This document shows, piece after piece, positions 12,592 to 23,901 of a DNA stretch of 64,000 nt; position 1 is the first letter of the stretch, and every line of letters starts with the position of its first letter. Under the pieces are notes generated by a model. That model searched no databases. It was not told where the DNA came from and saw only the letters and a program-made list of their open reading frames with translations. A program made the position numbers and the translations under genes. Origin of the DNA: Corbicula japonica (taxonomy: Eukaryota; Mollusca; Bivalvia; Venerida; Cyrenidae); assembly GCA_038501625.1 (NCBI GenBank), contig JAZAYU010000944.1, forward strand, positions 53,381-117,380, written 5' to 3'.

Positions 12592-12829
12592 TCATGTATC
12601 ACTAAAAACCAACTCCAAATCGGAAGACTCCAGTCTGCGACCAAGTTCTCTCTTTCTGTCTAGGGGTTCGTCTGTAGGCTGGAATCTTGAACAGTCATCG
12701 GACGGGCTCATCTCATAAAACAGACGACACAAATGTTTGTCCGTCCCCCGAGCAACATTCATAAAATCGATCTAATAGCGAAAATGTGTCTAGGTCAAAT
12801 GTAGCGAAACCTCCCCCTGGCCTTTCTTT
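12592..12829 (-). CDS. Terminal exon encoding a polar, charged C-terminal tail
   Basis: The acceptor is GCCGTTTTACAG and the exon starts at 12829 with KERPGGGFATFDLDTFSLL. This frame meets a stop at 12713. A second frame reads RLFYEMSPSDDCSRF, DRKRELGRRLESSDLEL and ends VFSDT-stop at 12592. Both halves look coding. They join if the T4 run at 12763-12766 (minus strand) has one base too many; the exon is then exactly 79 codons including the stop. An alternative is a second acceptor (CGCTATTAG) just before ATCGATTTTATG, giving two C-termini. The tail is acidic and basic in turn, with no membrane segment, like an intracellular tail. It lies 3.8 kb downstream of the NIDO/AMOP exons on the same strand, so it may be their terminus, but no linking exons were found. 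Confidence 0.5.
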
Positions 12830-14756
12830 CTGTAAAACGGCAGGTCTGTAAAGCATTATTACACCAATTTGTAATATAAAAGCTAAACTGACATAAAAGC
12901 TTGTAATTGAAATATAGACTTGACAAATGCCCCAAAAAATATCCATACTCAATTTTAGTTGCAAAATGTAAGTTGTTTTGTTGTTGTTGTTTTTAATATT
13001 TCTCGAGAAATCTGATCATGATCGTGACGTTCTAAAGTAAACATTTTTCGTCCTGTATCACGGCAGGAACAAAATATTTGTTCCGTTGTTTGTTCCCTGT
13101 GACTCGTTTAAGTCTATATTCTGTTTTAAGGAAAATACAGTCCAACATTTTTACGGTAGCGGTTGGGCTACTGGTGTGAGGGTTGTGCAAGAGAACACTT
13201 ACAGATAGAGTGGTTATAAATGATATCAATATAGTTTGTATTCTTATCTTTATGTCATCATTACATAAGAATGACCTCATATTATCATGGCGTTATAATA
13301 TAAATAAATTATACATAATATACATATAAGTATTTTCGCTATATGTATTCTTTCACTTTTTAACTTAGGTCGGGACAGGATATATCTGTATGTATGGCTA
13401 CATGTATTTGGCCTCGGTTTCTTCACATTTTTGAAGACGTTTCTGTTGCTGTACATGGTGAGTGCCAAACATTTACACACCTGTGTGATGGGAGTGCCTT
13501 ATTAAAACCACTGACCATCTTCAAAAACGAGAAATTCATTAAATAAAACAGTTCAAGACTTGGAATCTGAACTGGTTGTTGTAGGAAGGCAGGACTATAC
13601 GATACCGTATCAAAAATTATTAAATTTGCAGTGTTTACTGAGTATTTTATGTTTTATTTTCACATTTGACATTTTTGTGTCAAACTTTCGCGTTTAACTC
13701 GCCGTAGTTTGTTTATTTCAAGATGAAATGTTGTGACACTTGCAGAACATTATTTAGTATTTATTCACCAGAGCGCTGATATGTTTCACTTTTTAGAAGG
13801 TTTTGAATTTCCGAAGATACAAATGAAATAAGTACACCACCTCTCCTCTAAAATTATTTACCGTGAGCTGTAAGTGGGAGAGCCACCTGTACTTGGGAGA
13901 GCCGGTCGGTATCAGGGTGTATTTAAGTATTCCCAGTTAATATCCTGTCTACAGTTTGCAGGTTTGTTTTCCCTTGATTTGCTGACATAGAACTTCACGG
14001 GTTTAATACATTTCTTACTTTCTGATTCTCAAGTTTATTTCTGTTTCTTAAAGACATCGGTAATTTCGGTTGACGATAGATGGAACGTGAGGAATTAGTC
14101 ATGAAGAAAGCAAGACGAGTAACTGTAAAACAGCCGGATAATGTTTTCATTGAATTGTTGCAACTGAGGACTGTATGCTAAATTTTAAGTGTAATAATCT
14201 GTTAACAAGTTGGTGACAATATAATTTACTGCGTTTATCACAAGAACCTGAATTTCTTTAAATAATCACCCCATTATGCTTGTTGAACATTACTGCGTCT
14301 GACCTTTGTGGTCCTATTTGAAACGCTGTATCGCATGAACGTTGCAACAACGTTATTAGTAGATCTCTTCAATCAATAAAATATAGGCATGAAGTAAATC
14401 CCGTTTCCATTACTCATGCATTAAAGCCATACAACTCACCGATTTAGTATATTTGAACGGCATTTTTGTGGTTTTAATACAGTCAAAAACGAACAAAGCA
14501 TGGGAGATCACTTCATTTATTTTATTTTTACATCATGGGAGATAACTTTGTTTAATTTTTAAAAGCGTGAACTCGAGTAACACGTGGATAAGAAGATCAT
14601 TGAAAAATTTGAAAATGACTTTTCAACTTGACAGAGCGTCCATTTTCACCGCGTTTGCAAACAGAAACCGGAAATAGAGTTTTTCGGAATTCCCATTCGC
14701 CCCGGTGTAGAACTAAGTGACGTTACGCAATAGAGTAGATGACTAAATAAAGAACA
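12830..14756. other. Non-coding stretch, probable intron
   Basis: If the exon at 12829 belongs to a gene reaching the NIDO exons, this is intron. I see no repeat family and no confident exon. A plus-strand open segment at 13369-13459 has an acceptor-like TTAACTTAG and a donor-like ATG|GTGAGT, but no partner. Confidence 0.35.
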
Positions 14757-15525
14757 AGTTTCAAATTTCAAGTTTATTGGCATATCGGCAAAAATCATGC
14801 CTTTGGCCATTTACAATAGAACATATGGCAAAGACTCACACACATTTACATTCAACAAATAAAGACATACACAATTCATTTATAAAACATACATACATAC
14901 AATCTTTTTTAGGAAACAGTCAACATAGCAAGGGTTACAGTGCGAAGAGTATCAGCATCTCTAATAAATTTGCAAATTTTAAGAATTGTACACTTGTTTT
15001 TTGATGACATTAGATGTTTATATTTCTCTAATGTGGGCCACGCAGTGGCACCAAAAAACTTTCTTCTAATCTCAGAATATTTTGTAGAACATAACAAAAA
15101 GTGATATTCCGTTTCTATAGTATTTTGATTGCACATTTTGCAAATACGATTTTCCCTATTTATATTTTTATAACGACCAACTTTAATTTCAAGTGAATGA
15201 GAGCTTAAACGCATACAGCTAAGTTGCTTTCTTAGTGAACAATTTTTGATAAAAGAGAGATAATCTTCAAAAACAAAACTTGTCTTAAACTGTTTATAGT
15301 ATACTAGTTTTTGCATACTATTAATAGTTTCAGACAATTTTTGTATAAATTGATCTCTAATTCTTTGTCTAATAATAGGAAAATAATTTAAATTTGGATT
15401 GAAATTTTCTAACAAATGCGAAAAACCTAATCTGTCAATATAACTTTTCATAGCATTAGCCCAGTTGTTTGAGTTTCCACTTAATATTTGTTCATTATAT
15501 ATGCTATTTAAGGGAAGAACGAAAC
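14757..15525 (-). mobile_element. LINE 3' end with C-terminal zinc-knuckle region
   Basis: The minus-strand frame, open for over 180 codons, encodes the C-terminus of a non-LTR retrotransposon ORF2. It has the linker YIDRLGFSH, IIRQRIRDQF, then the zinc-knuckle tail CKMCNQNTIETEYHFLLC (C-x2-C-x8-H-x3-C). The protein is a clear relative of the LINE at 59.3-60.7 kb, which shares SGNxNxW, YIDRLxFSH and RQRIRDQF. The element ends at about 14757 with AATAAACTTGAAATTTGAAAC on its own strand. It is 5'-truncated, lacking the endonuclease and RT. It lies in the intron or spacer between the AMOP exon and the terminal exon at 12.8 kb. Confidence 0.85.
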
Positions 15526-16435
15526 AAACGTTTGATAACCGATTCCAAAATGACTATTTTTAAGGTGCTTTGATTGCTAATAATAGATTTTTTATTTTGT
15601 TCAAATGTTTGACCAGCGAAAACTTCGTGTCAAGGCTGCAGCTGGAAAATTCTTATCACGGGTTAGTGGGTGGGGTACGAATCCGTTGCTTTTCTTGTTT
15701 ATTATATATGTCGTATATAGGGTTAAACGTCATATATGTCGGATCGGGGTGATTATTGAAAGAAATTCAGGTTCCTGGCGTTTATACACGCGGTTTAACA
15801 ATCAGATGTGCCCCATAAAACTTGCCTAGTGTATGACAGCTAGATGTACTGTTATCTAAGGACTGTTTTCAAGAGGCAAGTGATGAAGGGACAACCTACA
15901 CATTCAACCTTCTACCGGTGTAAATTAATCATGCTTCATTTAAATTAAAACTTCATGCAGTCTTATCTTTCTCAAGTTGGCTTAATGCTTGGGATTCGTT
16001 TTTCTCATGGAATCTTAATTCGATTAGTTCTGTTGATGTTAAAGGAATTAATGAATCATTGTGGTAAGCCTTTCGTTCCCGTTGCAAGAGCGACAGCTGG
16101 ACGTTTTGATATTCGATACTATGCAGTAAGGATAAATGAAAAAAAAACAGACGATCTGAATTGCCGAATTACGGAGAAATGGAGGCCGAAAAGATTGATG
16201 TTCATTTTTTTCATTTGTTGCAATATTTACAAAAACAACATAACGATTACTTTAATCCGTTTAAGCCTAACAAAAGTGGTTTATTCGAAAATATGTTATA
16301 ATTTACATAATTTTGCATTTTTTGCATCAGAGTAATGTAATCATTTTCCAGACGTTTACCGTGTTGCTTCTTTTCAGTACTATTGCGGTTACTTTGCATT
16401 GTTTAAGATATTAAATTATGCAGAAAGACAATATT
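15526..16435. other. Non-coding stretch, no gene recognised
   Basis: A plus-strand frame at 15605-15829 has a hydrophobic run (LLFLFIIYVVY) after a basic segment. It lacks a start context or splice support, and I leave it as chance. Confidence 0.35.
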
Positions 16436-16575
16436 ACATGCAAAAGTGAAATATACATATCAGGACTGACCACATCCAGTGGACACAGCCTCTCCACACA
16501 GCCAAAAAGTAGAGGAAAAGAGAGCAAGGTTTTACAATGATTAGTTTTAAGCTTAGAAGTAGGCGACACAAAACT
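16436..16575 (-). mobile_element. 3'-terminal fragment of the RYLDDL retroelement
   Basis: About 140 bp with the family 3' end on the plus strand: GTGAAATATACATATCAGG, CACACAGCCAAAAAGTAGAGG, GAGAGCAAGG. It lies immediately downstream of the AMOP exon, within the presumed intron. Confidence 0.7.
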
Positions 16576-16638
16576 AGTATAAACACGTCTAGACAACCTT
16601 AATTATTTAAATAACGAAATATACTAATGTTTGATTAC

Positions 16639-16921
16639 CTATAACAGCATGTCAGTTTTATGCCATCGTTGTTGAAAACCCATGCTTCGTAGCAGGTTAA
16701 TGGAATTTGAGGATAGTCGTATAATGCCGGTACTAAGCGGTATGTGTACTCTAACTGCATTCGGTTCTCACTGCAGGGGCATTGGTAAGATAAAGCCTGA
16801 TTTTCTTTGATCCAACTTTCGATAGTTTTGTTTTGGCGGAATTTCATACATTTTGTATCGTTGATTAGTTGAGCTACTCTGTTGTGATCATCAAAGCTTA
16901 CGTTGTATATGTAACGACCGG
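16639..16921 (-). CDS. AMOP-domain exon of a NIDO-AMOP surface protein
   Basis: The acceptor TTTCTCACAG gives an exon starting at 16921; the donor TATAG|GTAATC ends it at 16639. The first codons (GRYIYNV) complete the NIDO domain of the preceding exon. The remainder has the AMOP pattern: a first Cys in NDTKC, then CPCSENRMQLEYTYR, a mid-domain Cys in PLTCYEAW, and the terminal CCYR. AMOP domains occur in extracellular adhesion proteins such as SUSD2, MUC4 and ISM1. The incoming phase (two bases completing a codon) fits the exon ending at 18399 exactly; the outgoing phase is 2. The next exon (in SUSD2/MUC4-type proteins usually part of a VWD domain) was not found. The protein is expected outside the cell or on its surface. 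Confidence 0.75.
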
Positions 16922-17289
16922 CTGTGAGAAATGAAATATCAAAGTAAAAGGTATTAAAAATTGTAGATATTGGTTACCACATAATTATTATAAATGCTCA
17001 TCTACGGAATAATTTTGTTAAATTCAAAACATGGTATTCATCTAAATAAAATACGAAAAAGTATTTTAACAATATTCATATTCATATTCACACTTCTTCC
17101 TAAGCATATCAAAGAATATTTAAATACAGTTACAGTTATATTTAATTTCATTTGTTAACAATGATTGTGTACGAACGGTTATATAAATGATGAATGTAAA
17201 TAATAAAAAAGGGCCGCTTTTGTCCTTAAACAAATGCTTGATATATAACACCACAGTATCTTATGCATACATTGTTATTAAATAAAAAG

Positions 17290-17718
17290 GTGAAATATGC
17301 ATATCAGGAATCGCCACATTCAGAAAAAACAGCCTCCCCACACAGTCAAGAAGAAGAGAGGGAGAGAGCATGGTTAATAAAATGATCAGTTTCAAAAGAG
17401 ACACCACTAACAATTAACAAAAATGAGAACCCGATGGGTTACCGCCTTGGAACGGTCAGTGGCAAATCAAATTGCCACTGGGGTTTTAAACCAGGTTCTA
17501 GGGTGCACCAACCTCACACTTGCCCCAACAGGTTCTTATATCACAAAGCAAATACAAGTTGTCTTGGTGAAACAACTCCAACCCACTTATTGGCTCAACA
17601 ATGTTTCATGCAAAAGCACACAAACATATAAAACATAAGAATCTAAGATCATTGCAAAGCCAAAGGCCGGGTACTCAATGATCTTACCGAGACCAGAGCT
17701 CTTGGAGTAAAATCAGCA
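17290..17718 (-). mobile_element. 5'-truncated copy of the RYLDDL retroelement
   Basis: One of the cleanest 3' copies: plus-strand GTGAAATATGCATATCAGG, CACAGTCAAGAAGAAGAGAG, TTACCGCCTTGGAACGGTC, CAGGTTCTAGGGTGCACC and GCACACAAACATATAAAAC, ending near GAGTAAAATCAGCAAGAACACG. It lies in the intron between the AMOP and NIDO exons. Confidence 0.85.
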
Positions 17719-18398
17719 AGAACACGATTAAAATACAATCGCATAAAATAGAAATCCTTATTTCCAGAATTATTATAATTAAACATCATTGATCCGATTA
17801 AATAAAATAGACTTAGTATAAAGTCTATTAGTTTCAAAGTAGTATAAAGTCTATTCAGACTATTTCATATCTGAGGTAACTACGCGTTCTGTGTACATGG
17901 ATGACTATATTAATTTATAATCGTATAAACGATGCAATCAATTCAAAACTCAATACGCCTTTTGTGTTGATGATATTCAGGAATAAGGATCACATCTCAA
18001 TGATTGCCAAAGATTAACACTGTAAGGCTTTTATTCATTCTGAGAAGAAACTAAACTGATCATATGTTCTCGTTCGATGCCTGCTTTGAGACGCATCGTT
18101 GAACAATTTTTGCAGTAAGGCGCCCCACCGTGCCAACCCGAAAAAGTCAGTTTAATTTCATCAGCAAAAATGGGCAACCGTTGTTGTATTATAATGATGA
18201 TCATACAACTGTATCAATCATCCTTGTCGGCGGCTCATTTTGCTAAAGCATTATGTACAGTAACCGTGCTCGGAGTTACATGGCTATAGCCATTCGATTC
18301 CAAGACTGAGCGTGCCTCTATCGCCAACAATTGATGAGAAATACTTCTTATTTGTGCTAGCTGTTGAGAAATATAAATTACAGGAAGTGCAGTTTTAC

Positions 18399-18600
18399 CT
18401 ATGCCAACATTTGATCTGTTGTTAAGAGTAGTAAAATTGTGGTTATCAGCTATGATTTTGCCAGTTTTGTCTTGATTGCTGTATCCCGCTGCTGCCGGGG
18501 CATAAGAGAGTGGTTTGAACGACCAATGCTCCCGATCATAATTAAACATCAGATATGTTTGTATACCGTCTGAGATAAGAATCGCTTGCATTGAAATATT
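18399..18600 (-). CDS. Second NIDO-domain exon
   Basis: Acceptor TTATTTCAG, exon from 18600; donor ATAG|GTAAAA, exon end 18399. The exon reads NISMQAILISDGIQTYLMFNYD and then AAAGYSNQDKTG, LNNRSNVGI. This is the second half of the nidogen extracellular (NIDO) domain, where QAILITDG..T(Y/F)xxFNY and SNVGIxGRW/Y are the usual landmarks. It joins in phase 0 to the exon ending at 18873, and in phase 1 to the AMOP exon, where the junction recreates SNVGI-A-GRYIYNV. The three exons therefore form one consistent gene model on the minus strand. Confidence 0.8.
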
Positions 18601-18872
18601 CTGAAATAATTTCAAAACACATAGTACTCTTTCACATTTAACAAAAACTTTTCAGAATACGTTTTACTAAGGTAAGAAATGCTATATACTGAAACGTTTG
18701 TAGTTCTCGTTTGATCGATAGAAAAGGATAATCTCACTAATACACTTTTTTTTCTGTAAAGCAGTGCAGATACTTTGTATAAAGTTTTCATCTTAACTCT
18801 TGTGTTTCATCACGGACGACCGACGAACAAACAGACAAAGCGATTATAGGGATGTGGCAACACAATAAGTAC

Positions 18873-19223
18873 CTCTCTCTTAATATTTTCCGTGGGTCCT
18901 AAAGATGTCCATCTAGCTATGTTTCTCCAGGTCGCAACGATTGCATCTCGAGGGTCGAAGTCAGATAAATTCAAAGACGTTGCAAATAAAACCCCTAGCA
19001 TCGTCAAATCTCTATGTACAGAATCATTTCGGCCTAGTTTGTATATTTTTTTCAGAAGGTTGAATTCAAGTCCACCCTGCCCGCCTGTTGCATCTAGGTC
19101 TGTCCAAAGCGGTGCAATAACGGTTTTACCGTAACTACACCTTTGCCAGTCATGAGGGTTTTGTGGTCCATAGTTTTCATAAAGCGGTTGCGCATCCAGG
19201 AGGAAGTAACCGTTCATACTTGG
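18873..19223 (-). CDS. First NIDO-domain exon
   Basis: Acceptor TTTAACTTGCAG, exon from 19223; donor GAG|GTACTT, exon end 18873; length 351 nt, phase 0-0. It encodes GYFLLDAQPLYENYG, then the diagnostic VIAPLWTDLDATGGQGGLEF (NIDO: VIAPxWxDxD) and DAIVATWRNIARW (NIDO: xIVTWxxVxxW). NIDO domains are extracellular and occur in nidogen, alpha-tectorin, SUSD2 and MUC4. In lophotrochozoans they are common in mucin-like surface proteins. The N-terminal exons and signal peptide should lie above 19.3 kb on this strand; none was recognised. Confidence 0.8.
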
Positions 19224-19857
19224 CTGCAAGTTAAACATTGAAAGATTAATATTTGATACGAAAATCGCTACAACGAGTATGTTTCTAGAAGTAATGTATT
19301 TATACGTAAATTTTCCATCAATCTCTGCAATTGCATACACTTGAAATTTCCATTTTAGACAAAAACTAGACAAAGCAGACCTTTATTGGTAAGTTGATTG
19401 ACATATTAAAACTATCAAAATTTGCTCACGTTCATAAAGTGCATGACATTTGCTACCTGCAAACACATGAGAAAGAAAAGCCGGATTGCGGTAGCGTTGG
19501 CATTGTGTATGGTTTTAATATAATAGTAAATATTGGCGTGCTTCGTTATAAAAGTTGCGATAAGAATAAAGGGGCATAATTGTAAAACGAAATAGATGGA
19601 TATATTAATGAGATTATTTTGATGTAATGATAGATGAAAACGGAAATATTGAAAGCCACCGAACATATCAGTATATGTAATAAGAAATAAGGTTAACTAG
19701 GTCTCACTAGTAAATTAAAATCTGTATCAAACGGACATAACTATGACATAATATATCAGATATTAAGGAATTTTATTCCGAAGTAAAGAAGTTCATTCGT
19801 GTGAAATTTGAAGTAGGTTACTCAAATTGTTTAAAAGTAATAATTAAGAATGATTGT
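19224..19857. other. Upstream intron of the NIDO gene, nothing else seen
   Basis: AT-rich sequence without recognisable exon or repeat before the SINE-like block begins at about 19858. Confidence 0.4.
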
Positions 19858-20100
19858 GCCTGTAGCTGGGAACGAACCCGATCCGTCACGGCGACAGCGC
19901 CTAGCCCTGCAATTCCTGCAACGCAAACGACTGAGCTAGCCAGAACAACCCCAAGAAAGGTTGATCGGATAGCCCTGATATACGTAGCCATCACTGCATG
20001 ATATCGGTAACGGGTTATTTTACTGATAACAGTACTGACAATATGTACGGGGAGACATTTTACGGCCGCCACACTGCACAAATAGCGCTACTGTGAATTA
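19858..20100 (-). repeat. tRNA-derived SINE-like repeat with shared body
   Basis: On the minus strand the head reads GGCTAGCTCAGTCG (A-box type) and, about 60 nt later, CGGGTTCGTTCCCAGC (B-box type), as in tRNA-derived SINEs. The flanking body (plus strand: CATCACTGCATGATATCGG, ACTGATAACAGTACTGA, ATGTACGGGGAGACATTTT, GCGGCCGCC-like) recurs at 52955-53090 and 54600-54745. This copy has body then head. Confidence 0.7.
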
Positions 20101-22058
20101 CAAAATGATAGTGCCTCTATAAAAATATTCAATTTTTATAATATGAAAAGGTCATGCCTGTTTGTGTGAACAAAACGTTGGAGATATTTAACAGGATATA
20201 TTCATGTAAATAGGTTGATAGGAGATGAGAAGTTTAAAACGCATACTGGCCCTCTCCTTATCCTTGAAGTTTGAAAAATAAGAATGCGGTCAGCTAAAAG
20301 TTCGTTATTTTTGCTATAAATCTTTAAGAGTGTGTATTTAAAGATCGGATTAAATGTGTAAAATAATTTAAAAAAATCATTACTGATGGTGATTTTCTTG
20401 CAAAATATCTTTGGAAAAATCACTTCTTCGTGTAAAAATAGTGACGTTTTGATATAGCGCGATAACTACGTCGCATTATGTTATGTATTCTTATCATTAT
20501 TTATCATGATCTTTCCAGCACATACCGAGCTCCCACCTTTACGTCACAAACCTCTACAACTTAACGATATTCTTTAGTCATTCATTAATTTTCTACGCAA
20601 TTCATAAATTTACCGTCGCGTTCCTTTTTTATTTCTTTTATTATGTAAACCGCTTTGTTGACTAAAATTTTGTTTTTAGTGTATTTCAATTTGTTTTGAG
20701 TGAGAATGATATGTAATAAAAGGTACATGATGGCAGTATGCAGTCTGTAGGTCCGTATTTATTATTTCTCGTTGCGTATGGTAACTACATCACACATGAG
20801 CTTCGGTCTTGCGTGATATTGTTTACATACCCAACTCCACCTTTGACCTTCGTTCTCGCGAAATATTGTTTCCGTACCCAACTCGAAAATAAGAACCTAT
20901 TAGAAAGCATAATAAACTATAGAAAACATGACATGTTTCGAAAGTCTGGCAATCATAGCTGGTACCATTTTATAACGGGCTAACTTAAATGCTTTCAAGC
21001 TAAGACATGGGACCTTATAGTGTCAGCAAAAGTCTGACTAGCCCGAGTAGGAACATCCGCTGGACTATTTACAAGAAATTAACCTTTATCGTTGCCACAA
21101 AACAACGGATATAATTATATTATTTATGTAAATTTATAAACTATATACTACTACATTGCTGTGTTTTCATCATATTTTGCTTGGAGTTAATTTTCGCCTA
21201 TATGTGCTATTGTAAATGCGCAAAAAATAAATTGCCAGCGATGTTTCACCAAGAAATAATATGTTTAAACAGAAATAAATGGCGAAATGATATCATTTGT
21301 GCGAAACAAAAAAAACAAGGTCACAATACAATTGTCAGTACAATTAATATTTTCATCTAGTAACATAAGAAAATAACTCAAATTTGCAGTTTTTATACCA
21401 TCAAAGCTGTATTATTTTCTGAATGCAAATAGAATGAAATTCCTACATAAATTACGAGCTGACCAAATGCCATTTTCATAGAAATTAACACCTGATTGCT
21501 GCTGATAAACCGTAGCAATTTGATTTGTTAAATGGCCCATTACGCGTTTTGATTCTATGACTTGATGGTGGCTAAACGTACGAATGATACATGTAAGAGA
21601 AATAAATAACCGAATAATAATTACTGTGTGATGCAGACTATATATAACATCTTGTCGGCCTGTAAGCTTCTGCTATCAATTTCACAGTATCAAAGGAAAT
21701 AATGAAGCGGCTTTCTGGACGCATTTATTGTTTAAGAATAAAAGGGATGTTAATGCTGGTGTCCCTTTATGTTACACTTTTATATTTTTTGAAAAATGGA
21801 TCGGGTCTCAAATGAAATACATCATTTATATTACATGTCTTATACGTATTTTCACACGGTTTAATTTTTGTCTTACATGATAAAGATAAATGTATCTTAT
21901 GTATAACATACATAAAAATACTTTTACTAATTTGGATCCGTTATATATGTATTCAAGTAGATAAGGAGAGATCCGGTATATAGTAGATTTTCCGTTCAAA
22001 AGTCCCGGCGACTACGTGAATAAGACGACTAAGTCTACGATGTATAAACTATAAACTA
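20101..22058. other. Non-coding stretch with short tandem duplication
   Basis: No gene recognised. At about 20795-20885 a unit of about 45 bp containing ATATTGTTTACATACCCAAC is repeated twice with changes (second copy ATATTGTTTCCGTACCCAAC). Confidence 0.4.
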
Positions 22059-22060
22059 TA

Positions 22061-22584
22061 CACTCAACCAAAGTTCTAATTGGTCATCAATTGTATGTGT
22101 TTACAATGTAAGCTAGTTTTGTATCTTCCCTACATCAAGAGCGGTTTTGGAAAGAACTGTTTTGTCTTGAGATCAATTATCTAATGTCATTTTAATCTTT
22201 ATTGATTGTTTTTTTAATGAATCCAATACCATTTACTTACACCGCAGGGTCAAAATTAGAACAGTCTTTAATTACAAGGGAGGTAATTTTAAAATTGGAT
22301 ACTTTGAAGGAGATTTATTTAAACAAATTTGCTGTTGATTAATAAATTTTTATGTTTTTCCTACTCATGAAGGGTCCTATAAAAACAAAACAAGACATTA
22401 AGAGCAAATTTCTGTTTGTTTGCCCTTTTTATGAAAGAAATGCATTGTTAGCAAAATAAAGGATAACTTTAAGATTTAAGCTTTTGAAGAATGTTGTTGG
22501 CTTATGATCATAAATAAAGAGTTGTATTTCTAATTAAAAAAAATACGGACAAAAATTGACCAATTAGAACTTTTGGAGAGTTTA
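22061..22584. mobile_element. MITE with terminal inverted repeats and TA flanks
   Basis: The left end CACTCAACCAAAGTTCTAAT (22061 on) and the complement of the right end (AACTCTCCAAAAGTTCTAAT, up to 22584) form imperfect terminal inverted repeats of about 30 bp that continue through TTGGTCA. Both ends are flanked by TATA, compatible with a TA target duplication as in Tc1/mariner-type elements. The interior has no transposase, so this is a non-autonomous element. Confidence 0.6.
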
Positions 22585-22586
22585 TA

Positions 22587-23775
22587 TTATTGTAAAATTA
22601 TATTAGATACAAATTTACATGTAATTTAAACTTGTAATGTAAACGTTTCGTAAATTAACCATTTATAATTGTTTGCCTTTTAGTTTTGGTAAAAATATAT
22701 TCAGAAAAAAGTCAGTGAAAGATATACTAGAAATGGCATCTTTTTGGTCTTATCGGATAATAAAATGTTTTAAAAGTTTAAAAAATTAATTAGCCAAGTG
22801 TCTAATACAAGTCGAGGCCAAATCAGTTTATATAATGGCAACTGGGTAACGACTGTCTGACATGCACCCTGGGATTTGGTTAGAGCAGATATTTGAGAAT
22901 AACGGTCATAATATAATCATTGACTTCAGGGTTGGGTCTTTAAACAGCTGGACTACTGGCCGTCCTGTTGGAGAAATGCTGTCAAATTGTACATTAACGG
23001 AATGCCAGCTTTGCTGTTTATACACAGATCGAGATGAGAAGACAAATAGCTTTAGAAATCAAATATTGCAAAATAGAAGAAACAAAGGTGATAGAGAACT
23101 CAGAAATTTCCACTGTTGTGTCTACGTGGTTCTTACTCGTGTTTAATGAGAATATTAACTTTAACTACATATTTTAATACTTCGTACATTTCGGTCTCCT
23201 GTTGCCGGAGATTTCTCAGACGTTGTTTTCTGGGATAGCTACAAATTCAACGCCGACAGTCTTTCAACGCTTTCGGCGCTTTGATTCTATTTCATTATTC
23301 AGTTCGTCTGACTTCAAGACCAATATACACTAATTTGTAGTAAAACCGTACCGTTTCCAATGCTATTAAATACTTAGAAAAATAAACGACGTCATCGATA
23401 TCGTTTAATGGATCAGTCTCAAAATCTGAATACGGATTGAAAGATAGTTTTTATACCTTTCATGTACAATTTACAGAAACAATTTATGAGTATTTACAAG
23501 AAATTCATAGTTACGCAAACAAGTAATGGACGTATAGAACAAAGCTTGATGTCGCTTTTAAAATATTTTGCCTTACGTCACGAACATAACACCTCTACGC
23601 AACGCATGACGTTGATCTTCATGTTCATGCGGAATTTAAGGCTTATCGGTCAACATTAACGTTTTATCACGAAATGTATCGAACCACCTTTAACTAAAGA
23701 AAGATGTGTGTATCATAATGAGGGTCAGTCTTTGATTAAGGTTTGTGCATTAATAAGAAATTTTATTTATTCAAG
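22587..23775. other. Non-coding stretch upstream of an EGF exon
   Basis: A plus-strand frame at 22862-23146 contains a Cys cluster (NCTLTECQLCCLYTD) but has no splice or start support. Nothing else was recognised. Confidence 0.35.
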
Positions 23776-23901
23776 ATATCAACGAGTGCGATGTCACTAC
23801 AGCATGTGGTATCAACGCAATTTGTACTAATTTCCAAGGAGGATACTCTGTACTTGTCAAACAGGCTTTCCACAAGGAGATCCAAAAAATACAATGCTAC
23901 A
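23776..23901 (+). pseudogene. Calcium-binding EGF-like exon with compensating indels
   Basis: The acceptor TTATTCAAG gives the start (G)AT ATC AAC GAG TGC, the DINEC opening of a calcium-binding EGF domain. It continues DVTTACGINAICTNFQGGYS, with Cys 1-3 in place. At GGYS one base is missing, so Cys 4-5 (in a CxC) and the GFxxGDP loop appear only in the next frame. The A6 run at 23884-23889 restores the first frame before a final Cys and the donor ACA|GTAAGT. The exon is 126 nt, phase 1-1, normal for an EGF module. Either the exon is slightly damaged or the two indels are sequence errors. It is the first of several EGF and sushi exons on this strand and would encode part of an extracellular protein. 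Confidence 0.65.

Noticed and set aside
13369..13459. Plus-strand segment with acceptor and donor (VCMATCIWPRF)
   Set aside because: No partner exon and low-complexity flanks; the splice words can arise by chance.
15605..15829. Frame with a possible membrane segment (LLFLFIIYVVY)
   Set aside because: Hydrophobicity follows from T-rich DNA; no start or splice support.
22862..23146. 94-codon frame with a CTLTECQLCC cluster
   Set aside because: Cys spacing fits no domain I know and there is no acceptor upstream.
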